Assembly (NCBI RefSeq): GCF_001692325.1
Contig: NZ_LXKN01000002.1
Location: forward strand, 62,001 to 126,000
DNA: 64,000 nt
Origin: Rhizobium sp. AC27/96
Lineage (GTDB): Bacteria; Pseudomonadota; Alphaproteobacteria; Rhizobiales; Rhizobiaceae
Direction of reading: 5' to 3'
Shown: one piece after another, positions 34,874 through 44,350 of the stretch
Numbering within the stretch: position 1 is the first letter of the stretch
Layout of the letters: every line of letters starts with the position of its first letter
Notes under the pieces: generated by a model
What the model was told of the DNA's origin: nothing
Databases searched by the model: none
The model's input: the letters and a program-made list of their open reading frames with translations, nothing else
Program-made: the position numbers and the translations under genes

Positions 34874-36316
34874 TCAGGGCTTCTTCATCACCTGCCCGTT
34901 AACGGTTACCGTCCGATCCTCATCCATCGTTACGTCCCAGCGCAGACGCCCATCCGGGTCGGTCTTGGCAAACCCCTTGGCCGCGAGCAGGCTGAAAGAG
35001 ACGCTGTTCAGACGCGATTCCGTTTTTGCGGCGGCCTGCATGGCCGCAACGGTCTTGTCGAAATCGCGCGCCAGGATCGTCGCCTGCAGCGAATAGGTGG
35101 AATGCGCCTTGGTCGAGCCCTTCAATGTACCGGAAACCTCTAGGTCGTAGACGCCCGAAGTAGCGCTGATCTTCGGAAATTCAAGCGTCCCGTATCCGCT
35201 TGGAAACATGGTCCGCTTGACCAGTTCCCCGGAGACCGGCGTCGCTCGCGCCGCCACCGCATCGAGGGCTGTATCGATAAGGCCGGAGAAATTGATATTG
35301 GGTACACCGAGTTGCACATCCAGCGTTTCAGGCAGGAAGGGCGCATATGCCGCCGGAATAAGGTCCGCATCCGGAGTGAAATGTTCGGCGCGCAGCTCGA
35401 AATTGACGTTGGAGGACTTGGTCAGACCATCCATCTTGAAGCTATAGTCGACTTGCTTGACGCCGACCTTGCCCTTGTCCGTGGAGACAACCGCATTGCT
35501 CAATGTCACCGACTTGCTGAGGGAGCCGAAGGCAGGCAAAGCCCGATGCACGAGCTGCTCGAACTTTTCGCTGCCGCTTGCCGACAGCTGCTTGGCCTTC
35601 ACGTGCTGGACGAAGAAGCGAAAGAGTTCGCGCAGCTCCTTTGCCGGCAGGCTCGTTGCCGTCAGGTGGGTGCTGACACTATCGGCGCTGAAACTCACGG
35701 GCGAGCCATGTGGCCGCAGTGTAAGCTGTTCGTTCAGTCGTTGCAGCGTGCCCTGCACCTGCAGATCGACCTTGCCCGCCTCGCTGCTGTCGGTCACCGT
35801 ATGGGCAAAAGAAATGCCGTCGATGGTTGCGTCGATCTTGCGGCCACTCTTGGCACCGCTGCCGACGCTGGAAAACTTCACGCTGCCGCTCTTGATGCCA
35901 ATCGACCGCATCATCTCGATCCTGGGATCGAAAATGCCGTCGAAGGAACTGGAAGCGATCGAGTAGGCAATATCCGATGACGGCGAATGTACCGCAATAT
36001 CAAGGCTGTTGTTCCCCGTCAGGTGCCAGCGGCCCTGGTCGACAGGCTGGGCGAACAGAGAAAGCGGCTTGAAACCAGTGACCGAGAACCCACCGGAATT
36101 GACCTTGTCGAAGAACTTCGCAAGGTCGTAGGTGATCTCATATTGGTCACCGGCGGGCTTGACCGTCACGAAATCACTGCGCGCGAGATCGCGCGAAAGC
36201 GAATGCGTCAGGATATCACGGAGATCGTTGGCGCCCTGCTCGTTGATGTCGGCGGCCTGCGACACGCCGGCGAGACCCATGGAAAAAACCGCGGCGGCGA
36301 TAGCCCTGGAGCGCAT
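34874..36316 (-). CDS. Exported protein of unknown function, member 1 of a tandem pair
   Basis: 480 residues. Signal peptide MRSRAIAAAVFSMGLAGVSQA. The mature part shares the architecture of its neighbour at 33305-34765, with equal length and conserved landmarks (FDGIFDPRIEMMRS versus FQGVFDPALHYLRS; FPKISATSGVYDLEVSG). The C-terminus ends in NGQVMKKP. ATG 36316 with GAGAGG upstream is chosen; the open frame continues to 36628, but that part is Arg-rich and not family-like. The two genes are 108 nt apart with a hairpin between. Probably arose by tandem duplication; periplasmic or outer-membrane associated. Function unknown. Confidence 0.75.
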   Translation of the reverse strand: MRSRAIAAAVFSMGLAGVSQAADINEQGANDLRDILTHSLSRDLARSDFVTVKPAGDQYEITYDLAKFFDKVNSGGFSVTGFKPLSLFAQPVDQGRWHLTGNNSLDIAVHSPSSDIAYSIASSSFDGIFDPRIEMMRSIGIKSGSVKFSSVGSGAKSGRKIDATIDGISFAHTVTDSSEAGKVDLQVQGTLQRLNEQLTLRPHGSPVSFSADSVSTHLTATSLPAKELRELFRFFVQHVKAKQLSASGSEKFEQLVHRALPAFGSLSKSVTLSNAVVSTDKGKVGVKQVDYSFKMDGLTKSSNVNFELRAEHFTPDADLIPAAYAPFLPETLDVQLGVPNINFSGLIDTALDAVAARATPVSGELVKRTMFPSGYGTLEFPKISATSGVYDLEVSGTLKGSTKAHSTYSLQATILARDFDKTVAAMQAAAKTESRLNSVSFSLLAAKGFAKTDPDGRLRWDVTMDEDRTVTVNGQVMKKP

Positions 36317-36619
36317 GCCCGACCTCTCTTTCTGACCCTGATCGATTGAATTCGACTGTTGAAGAGGCCGAGGGTATATGTCAAGGCGTTGATGGAAATG
36401 GCGGGCGGCCACGAAGGCAAGCGTGGCAATGTCATCACAAACCCTCCCATTCCGGAGGTGCTTGCGCCTGCGGCCACTTTGTATTATACGCCACGCGTCC
36501 GCGCAGACACCCTTGGAGGCAATGCGGATGAGGCAGGGAACGCCCTTCCTCCAGTTCAACCGATACGGCACATGACCGACCGGCTGAGCTCTCCAGATAA
36601 CACCTCGAAAGGAATAGCT
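36317..36619. other. Divergent intergenic region before rplY
   Basis: About 300 nt between a minus-strand exported-protein gene and rplY. A promoter-like TTGCGC (36462-36467) and TATACG (36485-36490), 17 nt apart, could drive rplY with a leader of about 120 nt. No gene or repeat is visible. Confidence 0.45.
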
Positions 36620-37231
36620 ATGAGCCACGAAAGCTACGAGCTAAAGGCCGAGGCGCGCGAACGGGTTGGTAAGGGGTCCGCCCGTGAACTTCGCCGCAAT
36701 GGTTTGATTCCCGCTGTCATCTATGGTGACAAGCAGGCCCCCATTTCTATCGCTCTCAACACCAATGAGGTGACGAAGCGCATTCACGCCGGCGGCTTCC
36801 TGACGACGATCGCAACGATCGACGTCGGTGGCAAGAAGATCAAGGTTCTGCCGAAGGACTACCAGCTCGATCCGGTCCGTGACTTCACGGTTCACGTCGA
36901 TTTCCTGCGCGTTTCCGGCAACACCGAAGTCACCGTCGAAATCCCGGTTCACTTCGAGAACCACGAGAAGTCCCCGGGCCTCAAGGCTGGCGGCGTGCTG
37001 AACATCGTTCGCCACGAAGTCGAAGTCCATTGCCCGGCTGATGCCATCCCGGAATTCTTCACCGTTGACCTCAGCGGCCTGAAGAGCGGCGACAGCATCC
37101 ACATCTCGGCCGTCAAGCTGCCGAAGAACGTCACGCCGGTTATCGCCGACCGCGACTTCACGATTGCGACGATCGTTGCTCCGGCAGCCGGTCTTGCAGA
37201 AGAAGAAGGTAGCGAAGAAGCCTCCGCCTAA
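36620..37231 (+). CDS. rplY: 50S ribosomal protein L25/general stress protein Ctc
   Basis: 203 residues, the long CTC-type L25. The N-terminal 5S-rRNA-binding domain ([31 protein letters not shown]) is followed by the TL5-type C-terminal beta domain and an acidic tail ([10 protein letters not shown]). It binds 5S rRNA in the large subunit. ATG 36620 with AAAGGAATAGCT upstream. In rhizobia rplY is normally next to pth; here 3.4 kb of signalling genes lie between them. Confidence 0.95.
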   Translation: MSHESYELKAEARERVGKGSARELRRNGLIPAVIYGDKQAPISIALNTNEVTKRIHAGGFLTTIATIDVGGKKIKVLPKDYQLDPVRDFTVHVDFLRVSGNTEVTVEIPVHFENHEKSPGLKAGGVLNIVRHEVEVHCPADAIPEFFTVDLSGLKSGDSIHISAVKLPKNVTPVIADRDFTIATIVAPAAGLAEEEGSEEASA

Positions 37232-37256
37232 TCGGCATCTTCATCGCAATCATTCG

Positions 37257-37289
37257 AACCCGCCTTCCCCATGGGATGGCGGGTTTTTT
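37257..37289 (+). terminator. Terminator of rplY
   Basis: AACCCGCC with GGCGGGTT around a 12-13-nt loop, then T tract. Confidence 0.85.
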
Positions 37290-37474
37290 CATGCTCGACA
37301 TCGAAATATTAGAGAAAGTAAAAATAACAATTTCTTGAATCTATACTTTCACTAATTTCCATTAACCCCAGAGTTTCAGCAACATTTAACAGATTCATGA
37401 AAACCTACGCGAAAGAGTTGTAGGGATCGGTGCCCCAGTATCCGCTGGCCTATAACTGGGGAGCTAACGGAACG

Positions 37475-39841
37475 ATGAACCATTCGGTCGAAAATAGGTT
37501 TTTCGCGATCGTCTGCGGTGCGCTGCTTGTCTTCGTAGCGCCGCTCTTCATCCTATTCCTTTTCCTGTCGTCGGAGCGCGCCGAAAAGGAAATCAAGGAC
37601 CATATAACCGTTCTGCTCGTCGCCAATGCCCAGGCTCTGGCAAAGCCGCTCTGGGACCTGGACGAAGACAGCGTCACCCAGATCAGCGCGACGACGGTCG
37701 CCGAGGGCGCGATCGTCAGGGTGAATGTCCGCGATCTCTCCGGCCAGCTCGATGTCACTCAGTCGACGATACCGAAGTCCTACAAGGGCAATCTGGAGTC
37801 CGTCTCCCGCTCCATCATCTATAATGGCGTTGATGGCGCCAAGAAGCTCGGCACCATCACTGTCTATTACCCACAGCTCGGCCTGTTCGACGGATTGAAG
37901 AATGAAGAGATCGTCTTCATCTCCATCTTCATCTTCGCCGTGCTGACGGTCTTCGGCGCGGCGCTGATCGGTAACCGCATTTTCGTCATCCAGCCATTGA
38001 TGCGGCTCACGCACGCCGTCGAGGCGACGCGCCGCCTCGGCTCGCGCCATCATGTCGACTGGCAATCGAACGACGAAATGGGCCGGCTCGCCAGCAGCTT
38101 CAACGACATGCAGAGCAAGCTCCAGCGTGAGGAAACCGAGCTGAAGCTTGCCCATCGCCGGGCCACCGACACCTATAATCTCACGCCCGCCATGCTTTTC
38201 TCCCTCGACAAGGACGATTGCATCGCCGCCGTCAGCGACTATTGGCTCGCCGCCACGGGCTATGATCGAAAAGAAGTGCTTGGGCGCGAGTTTGCTAGCC
38301 TTGTCCTGCCGGAATCGCGTTCGCAATATTCCGAGCGCAAGCGCAGTAACCCCGATAGTGCTGCCCGGCTTGCCGTCACCGTGAAATTCCTTTGCCGGAA
38401 CGAGCAGGTCATGGATGTCCTGATCCTCGAGACCACCGCGATCCAGGACGGCCTCTCGCTTTCGGTCATGACCGATGTCACCGAACTCAAGCAGTCCGAG
38501 GACCGCAACCTGCGTCAGGCGATCACCGACCACCTGACCGGCCTTCTGAACCGCCAGGGCTTCGAGACCGCGCTGGACGCCAAGATCAACGAGGCCGATC
38601 TGCGCGGGCGTGAGCTTGCCTGCCTTTTCATCGACCTCGACCGCTTCAAGTGGATCAACGACAATATGGGCCATGCCGCCGGCGATGCGGCGCTGCGTGA
38701 ACTCGTATCGCGCCTGCAGAAGCGCATGAGGCCGGGCGATATTGCCGCGCGCCTGGGCGGCGACGAATTTGCAATCCTGCTGCTGGCTGAAGATGCCGAA
38801 GCAAGGGCGTTGGACATGTCCGCCCGCATTGCCGAGGTTTTCGAGGCGCCCTTCTATGGCGATGCCCGTCTGAGCGCCAGCGTCGGCATCGCCATCTACC
38901 CGCGCCACGCCGCCAATGCGGCCGAACTGTTGCTGAAATCCGATATCGCCATGTACGCGAAAAAGCGCGACGGCAAGAACGGCGCCCAGATCTTCGACAA
39001 CGGCATGCTGGACGACTCCCGCCGCCGCGCGGAGCTGGAAAGCCATATCGAAAGCGGTCTCAGCGAAGACTGGTTCGAGGCTCATCTGCAGCCGGTCGTG
39101 AATATCGACGATCGCTCAATCGCCGGCTTCGAAGCCCTGATGCGGCTGCATCATCCGCACAAGGGGATCCTGCCTCCGGCCCGCATCATCGAGGTCGCGG
39201 AGGAAACCGGCTCCATCATTCGCATCGGCAACCGCATCATGGAAAAGGCTGTCGCCCACTTCGCGCGCCTCTCACAGCTCGATGGCATGCAGGATACCTA
39301 CCTCGCCATCAACTTCTCGCCCCTGCAATTCGAGCCCGAGCTGCCGGTGCGCATGGCCGCCCTGCTTTCACGCTATGATATCTCGCCGCGCCGCATCGTG
39401 GTCGAGATCACCGAAGCCGTGCTCATGGATGACAATCCGGAGACGCGCATGGTCATCAACGAGATCTGCCGCTATGGCTGCCGCATCGCCTTGGATGATT
39501 TCGGTACGGGATACTCGTCGCTGAGCTACATCAACCGCTTCCCTGTGGACATCATCAAGATCGATCAGTCCTTCGTGCGGGCGATCAACGACACGGCGTC
39601 GGATGTCAGCGCCAAGAGCCGCATGCTGGTCGAAAGCATCACGACGCTTTCGCACAAGATGAGCTGCACGGTCATTGCCGAGGGTGTCGAAACCGAAGAG
39701 GAATGCGCAACCCTGCGCACCATGGGCATCGACTATGGCCAGGGCTATCTCTTCTATCGGCCGCAGCATCCGGATATCCTGATGACGACGCTGTCCTGCC
39801 TGGAAATGAATGGCCAATCCCGTGTAGCGCAGGCGTCGTAG
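37475..39841 (+). CDS. Membrane GGDEF/EAL dual-domain c-di-GMP enzyme with PAS and HAMP
   Basis: 788 residues. N-terminal membrane helix (about 8-31), periplasmic sensor (about 32-145), second helix (147-170), HAMP-like linker (about 172-225), PAS domain (230-340), GGDEF domain (345-510) and EAL domain (520-775). The GGDEF motif LGGDEFA is intact at 428-432. The inhibitory I-site RPGD lies 5 residues before it at 419-422. EAL landmarks FEALMRLH, INFSPLQFE-type and DDFGTGYSSL are also intact, so synthesis and hydrolysis are both possible. ATG 37475 is used; GTG 37430 is the alternative. The next gene follows after 2 nt. Confidence 0.92.
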   Translation: MNHSVENRFFAIVCGALLVFVAPLFILFLFLSSERAEKEIKDHITVLLVANAQALAKPLWDLDEDSVTQISATTVAEGAIVRVNVRDLSGQLDVTQSTIPKSYKGNLESVSRSIIYNGVDGAKKLGTITVYYPQLGLFDGLKNEEIVFISIFIFAVLTVFGAALIGNRIFVIQPLMRLTHAVEATRRLGSRHHVDWQSNDEMGRLASSFNDMQSKLQREETELKLAHRRATDTYNLTPAMLFSLDKDDCIAAVSDYWLAATGYDRKEVLGREFASLVLPESRSQYSERKRSNPDSAARLAVTVKFLCRNEQVMDVLILETTAIQDGLSLSVMTDVTELKQSEDRNLRQAITDHLTGLLNRQGFETALDAKINEADLRGRELACLFIDLDRFKWINDNMGHAAGDAALRELVSRLQKRMRPGDIAARLGGDEFAILLLAEDAEARALDMSARIAEVFEAPFYGDARLSASVGIAIYPRHAANAAELLLKSDIAMYAKKRDGKNGAQIFDNGMLDDSRRRAELESHIESGLSEDWFEAHLQPVVNIDDRSIAGFEALMRLHHPHKGILPPARIIEVAEETGSIIRIGNRIMEKAVAHFARLSQLDGMQDTYLAINFSPLQFEPELPVRMAALLSRYDISPRRIVVEITEAVLMDDNPETRMVINEICRYGCRIALDDFGTGYSSLSYINRFPVDIIKIDQSFVRAINDTASDVSAKSRMLVESITTLSHKMSCTVIAEGVETEEECATLRTMGIDYGQGYLFYRPQHPDILMTTLSCLEMNGQSRVAQAS

Positions 39842-39843
39842 CA

Positions 39844-40587
39844 ATGGAGAGCCGGGTGGGAAAGCTGTTGCTCATCGTCGCTGCCAACCTGTTTTCACTC
39901 TCTCTTCTTGCTTCGGCCCACGCAGAAACCGTCCACTTCACCACGGAAGACTACCCGCCCTTCAACTATCGTGACGGCAAGACCCCCGTCGGCGCGACTG
40001 TCGAGCAGGTGCAGAAGATGATGGCGGATATCGGCGTGGACTATACGATCGATGTCATGCCCTGGGCCCGAGCCTACAGCCAGGCAATGACGGAGCCGCT
40101 GACCTGCGTTTTCGCCACGGCGCATAGTGAAGAGCGCGACAAGCTCTTCGCCTGGGTGCAGCCATTGTTTATCGATCGCAATGTGCTGATCAAGCACAAT
40201 GGCTCGAAGGCCACTGCCGCCACGATCGATGAGGCCAGGAAATATCTTGTCGGCACGTGGCGTGAGGACTACACCGAAACAATCCTGCGTAGAAATAATT
40301 TTCCGCGCATCGATGTCGGCAGCGACTTCAAGGCGACGTTGAAGAAGCTGATGAGCGACCGCATCGACCTGATGCCGATCTCGGAATTCTACTTCGACAA
40401 GCTGAAGAAGGAAGGGCATGCCGTGCAGAAGGTGACCATCCTCTCTCAGCAAGCCATGGGAATTGCCTGCCAGAAGGATTTCCCCAGCGACCTTCAAAAC
40501 AGGATGCAAACCGCGCTCGATGCCTTGATCGCCGACGGCACGCAAAAGCGGATTTTCCGGAAGTACGGCCTGCACCTCGGCGACTGA
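39844..40587 (+). CDS. Periplasmic solute-binding protein, SBP_bac_3 type
   Basis: 247 residues with a signal peptide (MESRVGKLLLIVAANLFSLSLLASAHA, cleavage HAE). The mature part has the two-lobed amino-acid-binding fold: EDYPPFNYRDG at the start, then GVDYTIDVMPWARAY, a typical start of the second lobe (YLVGTWREDYTETILRRN) and IDLMPISEFYFDKL. No transporter genes accompany it. The start is 2 nt after the stop of the GGDEF/EAL gene, so the protein probably presents a ligand to the sensor domain of that enzyme, or its mate is elsewhere. Ligand unknown. Confidence 0.82.
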   Translation: MESRVGKLLLIVAANLFSLSLLASAHAETVHFTTEDYPPFNYRDGKTPVGATVEQVQKMMADIGVDYTIDVMPWARAYSQAMTEPLTCVFATAHSEERDKLFAWVQPLFIDRNVLIKHNGSKATAATIDEARKYLVGTWREDYTETILRRNNFPRIDVGSDFKATLKKLMSDRIDLMPISEFYFDKLKKEGHAVQKVTILSQQAMGIACQKDFPSDLQNRMQTALDALIADGTQKRIFRKYGLHLGD

Positions 40588-40660
40588 TCGCATCCCGCCT
40601 TGACTTTGCCGTCAATTCGCTGTCGTGAAGGGCATCGGCATTTTCCAGGGGGTGAAGCGC

Positions 40661-41377
40661 ATGCTTCTCATCGCGGGTCTCGGCAATCCCGGCGCCAAAT
40701 ATCAAGGCAACCGCCACAATATCGGCTTCATGGCCGTGGATGCGATCCATCGCCGCCATAGCTTTTCGCCATGGACGAAGAAGTTCAAGGCGGAGATTTC
40801 CGAAGGGGAGTTGGGCGGCCAGAAAGTGCTGCTCATCAAGCCGCAGACCTTTATGAACCTCTCGGGCGAATCCGTCGGCGAGGCCATGCGCTTCTACAAG
40901 CTCGAACCATCCGACCTCGTGGTCATCTACGACGAACTCGACCTGCCGGCCGCCAAGGCGCGGCTGAAAACCGGCGGTGGTCATGGCGGCCACAATGGCA
41001 TCAAGTCGATCGACGCCCATTCCGGCCGCGAATATCGGCGTCTGCGCCTCGGCATCGGTCATCCCGGCGCCAAGGAACTCGTGCACAATCACGTTCTTGG
41101 TGATTTCGCCAAGGTGGATCGGGACTGGCTCGACCCCTTGTTCGATACGCTTGCCGACAATGCCGACATGCTGGTGCGCGGCGAGGACTCGCAGCTTATG
41201 AACAAGATCGCGCTTGCCCTGGGCGGCAAGGCGGAGGAAGAGGCTCCGAAGCCTGAGAAGAAGGCGACCGCGAAGTCGCATATCCATCAGGCACGGAACC
41301 ATAACCAGCCAAGGATACCCGAGACAGGTCCGATGGCGGAGATGCTGAAAAGGATGTTCGGCAAGAAGGATAATTGA
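40661..41377 (+). CDS. pth: Peptidyl-tRNA hydrolase
   Basis: 238 residues. [24 protein letters not shown] (catalytic His at about 22), [37 protein letters not shown] with catalytic Asp and the [10 protein letters not shown] segment are canonical. It releases peptides from peptidyl-tRNA. A rhizobial C-terminal extension (about 40 residues, Lys-rich, ending MFGKKDN) is longer than in E. coli. ATG 40661 has AGGGGG upstream; upstream codons to 40625 belong to no family sequence. The GNAT gene starts 2 nt after. Confidence 0.96.
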   Translation: MLLIAGLGNPGAKYQGNRHNIGFMAVDAIHRRHSFSPWTKKFKAEISEGELGGQKVLLIKPQTFMNLSGESVGEAMRFYKLEPSDLVVIYDELDLPAAKARLKTGGGHGGHNGIKSIDAHSGREYRRLRLGIGHPGAKELVHNHVLGDFAKVDRDWLDPLFDTLADNADMLVRGEDSQLMNKIALALGGKAEEEAPKPEKKATAKSHIHQARNHNQPRIPETGPMAEMLKRMFGKKDN

Positions 41378-41378
41378 C

Positions 41379-41858
41379 ATGTCGCAAGCAGCCGTAGAAA
41401 ACGCCGCCGATATCGTCATCCGGCCGATAGAGATTGCCGATCTGCCGACGCTTCTTGCACTTTATCAGCATCTCAATGCTGAAGACCCAATGCTGGACCT
41501 GCCATTGGCGGAGCGCCGCTTCGCTGAAATCCTGGCCCATTCCGGCATGACGATCTTCGCGGCCTTTGCCGGCGATAAGGCCGTGTCCTCCGTGACACTG
41601 GTGGTCATTCCGAACCTGACGCGCGGCGGCGCTTCCTATGCCTTGCTCGAGAATGTCGTCACGCATTCGGATTATCGCAAGCGCGGCCTTGCCGGGATGG
41701 TGATCCAGAAGGCCGTCACAACAGCCTGGGGCAAAAACTGCTACAAGGCCATGCTGCTGACCGGCTCGAAGGACCCGGCAACATTGCGCTTCTACGCCAA
41801 TTGCGGCTTCGTGCAGGACAAGACCGGCTTCCAGATCCGCCGCCCAGCCATCGCCTGA
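41379..41858 (+). CDS. GNAT-family N-acetyltransferase
   Basis: 159 residues. Acetyl-CoA-binding motif A is HSDYRKRGLAGMVIQKA (R-x-x-G-x-A). Motif B is NCGFVQDKTGF. The overall pattern fits small-molecule or protein N-acetyltransferases; the substrate is not readable. It immediately follows pth, so is co-transcribed. Convergent with clpS2. Confidence 0.85.
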   Translation: MSQAAVENAADIVIRPIEIADLPTLLALYQHLNAEDPMLDLPLAERRFAEILAHSGMTIFAAFAGDKAVSSVTLVVIPNLTRGGASYALLENVVTHSDYRKRGLAGMVIQKAVTTAWGKNCYKAMLLTGSKDPATLRFYANCGFVQDKTGFQIRRPAIA

Positions 41859-41871
41859 TCGGCCTCAGGCC

Positions 41872-42183
41872 CTACTCTTCCGGTTCCGTGGTGAACATCA
41901 GCGGGAAATCGGCGCTTTTTGCCAGGTCGATCGCCTCCTGGGCTTTCGTCTCGGCGATATCTCGCGCGCAAACCATCACCACGCAGCTGCCGAGCTTATG
42001 CGCCGTCATCATGACGCGATAACAGGTATCCTCGTCCATACGGAAGACAGCCTTCAGCACCATCACGACGAATTCACGTGGGGTGTAATCGTCATTGACG
42101 AGAATGATTTTGTAAAGCTTCGGTCTGTCGACCTTCGGCTTCGTCTTGGTCTTTGGTTTCAGGACAATATCATTGTCACTCAT
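41872..42183 (-). CDS. clpS: ATP-dependent Clp protease adaptor, ClpS2 type
   Basis: 103 residues. The ClpS core LYKIILVNDDYTPREFVVMVL, then the long helix HKLGSCVVMVCARDIAETKAQEAI, carries the N-degron-binding Asn/Asp pair of NDDYT. The N-terminal extension (KPKTKTKPKVDRPK) is Lys/Pro-rich and shorter than in ClpS1; the composition matches ClpS2 of Agrobacterium and Rhizobium. It delivers N-end-rule substrates to ClpAP. ATG 42183 gives the conserved MSDNDIVLKPK start. It is divergent from rtcB. Confidence 0.9.
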   Translation of the reverse strand: MSDNDIVLKPKTKTKPKVDRPKLYKIILVNDDYTPREFVVMVLKAVFRMDEDTCYRVMMTAHKLGSCVVMVCARDIAETKAQEAIDLAKSADFPLMFTTEPEE

Positions 42184-42419
42184 CGGCATCACCGTTGACG
42201 ACAGAGAAAAAGGCTTTGGAGTAATAGCGCTATTATAGTGCAGCGCACTACGCCATTCAAGGAGGGTGAGCTCCGGCACCAGTTGGCAGATCGGGGGATT
42301 GCGAGCAACCACGGGTGGGCGATCTCAAAACAGGTCTTGCAATCCATTCTGTTTCGCTTATACAGCCGGCATTAGTTTTTCAGGACTGGGAGCACAAATG
42401 ATGCACGTCATTTCATCGC

Positions 42420-42491
42420 GCCCCTTAGGGGCAAAAGCTTAAGTTAGCGTCGATGCGCTGCCGTGAGCTCCTTTGATCGGCCTTAAGGCCG
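42420..42491. promoter_or_regulatory. Two perfect GC palindromes in the rtcB upstream region
   Basis: GCCCCTTAGGGGC (42420-42432) and CGGCCTTAAGGCCG (42478-42491) lie 91-103 and 32-45 nt before the rtcB start. Each has perfect symmetry with CTTA(A/G)G at its centre. They could form hairpins in a leader or be operator half-pairs. No sigma-54 (GG-N10-GC) promoter of the E. coli RtcR type is recognisable. Confidence 0.5.
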
Positions 42492-42522
42492 AAAATATTT
42501 ATCCTGTCCTGGGATCATATTC

Positions 42523-43740
42523 ATGGGCAATTCCATAGGGGCCTCCGGTCCCGTCACTATGCGCTGCAGCCGCCCTGCCGCGATAGCACACTATTTTACG
42601 GCAAAATCCTGGATCGAAGGATTGGCGCTGGAGCAGCTTGCGGAAATCACAAGGCTTCCGGGCATGCTGTCCGTCGCCGGTTTCCCTGACCTTCATCCGG
42701 GAAAATACGGCCCGGTCGGCATGGCCGCCTTGTCGTCGCGCCTTTATCCGCAATTGATCGGTAACGATATCGGCTGCGGCATGGCGTTCTTCGAGCTCGA
42801 CATGCCGCAACGCAAATTCAGGATCGACAAGGCTGCCACCGCCTTGCGCGAACTTGAGACTATTGGCTTCGATGCACCCGACATCGCAAAATTCGCGCCG
42901 CTGGCCGACCTTGAGGCCAATGTCGAATCGCTGGGTACGATCGGTGGCGGCAACCACTTCTGCGAGATCCAGTCCGTGGAAGAGCTGCTTCAACCTGATC
43001 CGGCCGAACTCCTGGACAGGCAGAAGCTCTATCTGCTTGTCCACACAGGCTCGCGCAACCTGGGAGCCAGCGTCTTCGATCGGACGATCGACGAGAATGG
43101 CGCTATGACGGATGGCCTGGATCCGGCATCCGAGGCCGGCATGACATGGCTGAACCGCCATGATCTCTGCGTCGAGTGGGCAGTGCTCAATCGACAGATG
43201 ATTGCGCAACGAGTGGCCGAGGCACTTCGCGTAGACGTTCACCTGATCGCGGATGTCCCGCACAATCTCGTGCGTCGGCATACCGATGGGTATGTCCACT
43301 ACAAGGGGGCAGCCGCCGTTCAGAATGGCGGCATTGCGCCCATTGCCGGCTCTCGAGCCAGCCTGAGCTATATTGTCCAGGTTCTCTCCACCGCGGCGAA
43401 ATCGCATTGGGCCATTTCGCACGGAGCCGGGCGCAAATACGACCGCCGCAACATGCATGGCCGCATTGGCGTAACCCGCTCGGAGCGGGAGGCGTTGTTG
43501 CGAAATCAGTGGGGCGGCATCGCCATTTGCGACGACCGCAAGCTTGCAGTCGAAGAGGCCGCCAGCGCCTACAAGAATGCAGGGCAAGTCCTTGAGGATC
43601 TTGCGGGCCATGGCCTTGTGCGACCACTCGCCTCGATGAAGCCGCTCATTACCTACAAGAAGACGAGCGTCGATCACGAAGAGCTCAAGCGGGACCGCAC
43701 GCGCGATCGCAGGATGAATGGGAGGCGCAAGAATGGCTGA
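42523..43740 (+). CDS. rtcB: RNA 3'-phosphate/5'-hydroxyl ligase RtcB (RtcB2 type, paired with PrfH)
   Basis: 405 residues. The Mn-binding Asp82/Cys85 of NDIGCGM, His145 in GGNHF, His174 in VHTGSRNLG, His247 in VPHNLV and the guanylated His300 in ISHGAGR are all present, so it should be active. RtcB seals 3'-phosphate or 2',3'-cyclic phosphate ends to 5'-OH ends using GTP and Mn2+. Overlap of 8 nt with prfH and the shorter sequence than E. coli RtcB1 identify the RtcB2 group, which repairs 16S rRNA cleaved in the decoding centre. No RtcA or RtcR is nearby. Confidence 0.93.
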   Translation: MGNSIGASGPVTMRCSRPAAIAHYFTAKSWIEGLALEQLAEITRLPGMLSVAGFPDLHPGKYGPVGMAALSSRLYPQLIGNDIGCGMAFFELDMPQRKFRIDKAATALRELETIGFDAPDIAKFAPLADLEANVESLGTIGGGNHFCEIQSVEELLQPDPAELLDRQKLYLLVHTGSRNLGASVFDRTIDENGAMTDGLDPASEAGMTWLNRHDLCVEWAVLNRQMIAQRVAEALRVDVHLIADVPHNLVRRHTDGYVHYKGAAAVQNGGIAPIAGSRASLSYIVQVLSTAAKSHWAISHGAGRKYDRRNMHGRIGVTRSEREALLRNQWGGIAICDDRKLAVEEAASAYKNAGQVLEDLAGHGLVRPLASMKPLITYKKTSVDHEELKRDRTRDRRMNGRRKNG

Positions 43741-44350
43741 CATCCATCTCCTTGCCACCTCGGGCAACGGTCCGGCGGAATGCCGTGTCGCACTTAGATC
43801 GCTGCTCTCCATTCTCGAAAGGGAGGCGCAGGCCAGAGACTGCGAAATCGAGATGGCGGTCTCACAGGAACCGGACCGGCATGGCCCGGTATCAGCAATC
43901 GTCACGCTGCGTGGCACGGGTGCCTCGACCCTGGCGGCGGATTATTGCGGCTCGATCCGCTTTATCTTCAAAAGCAAACTCAGGCCCGGGCACAAGCGGC
44001 AGAACTGGTTCGTCGGCGTCAAGCGCATCGAACTCGCCGATACAGCGAATGAAACAACGACCGTCAACATGAACCACATTCGCTTCGAAACGCTGCGCGC
44101 CGGAGGTCCCGGCGGGCAGCATCAAAACACGACAGACAGCGCGGTCAGGGCAATCCATGTCCCGACCGGCATCACCGTCATGTGCCGCGATGAACGCTCT
44201 CAACACCGCAACAAGGCGCTCGCCATCCGGCGGCTGCAGGCCATCTTGCTGCTGCTGGCCGAGCGGGAAAGCCAGAATGCGAAAACCGCGCTCTTCCTGG
44301 CCAACAAGGAACTTGAACGCGGCAACGAAGTGAAGGTGTTCCGCCTCTGA
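43733..44350 (+). CDS. prfH: Peptide chain release factor homologue PrfH
   Basis: 205 residues. The GGQ loop [12 protein letters not shown] (GGQ at 127-129) catalyses peptidyl-tRNA hydrolysis. It lacks the N-terminal part and codon-recognition domain of RF1/RF2 (about 360 residues). It carries a unique N-terminal region (residues 1-110), as in PrfH. This factor frees ribosomes with a cleaved decoding centre so that the RtcB2 partner can ligate the rRNA. ATG 43733 lies inside the rtcB end, an 8-nt overlap that ensures coupled translation. About 154 nt separate it from ychF. Confidence 0.93.
   Translation: MADIHLLATSGNGPAECRVALRSLLSILEREAQARDCEIEMAVSQEPDRHGPVSAIVTLRGTGASTLAADYCGSIRFIFKSKLRPGHKRQNWFVGVKRIELADTANETTTVNMNHIRFETLRAGGPGGQHQNTTDSAVRAIHVPTGITVMCRDERSQHRNKALAIRRLQAILLLLAERESQNAKTALFLANKELERGNEVKVFRL

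Noticed and set aside
36317..36628. 104-codon extension of the first tandem exported protein.
   Set aside because: It would destroy the signal peptide at MRSRAIAAAVFSMG and is not conserved in the paralogue.
42313..42522. A sigma-54 promoter upstream of rtcB, expected from the E. coli model.
   Set aside because: No GG-N10-GC pair with the right flanks; no rtcR gene in the window.
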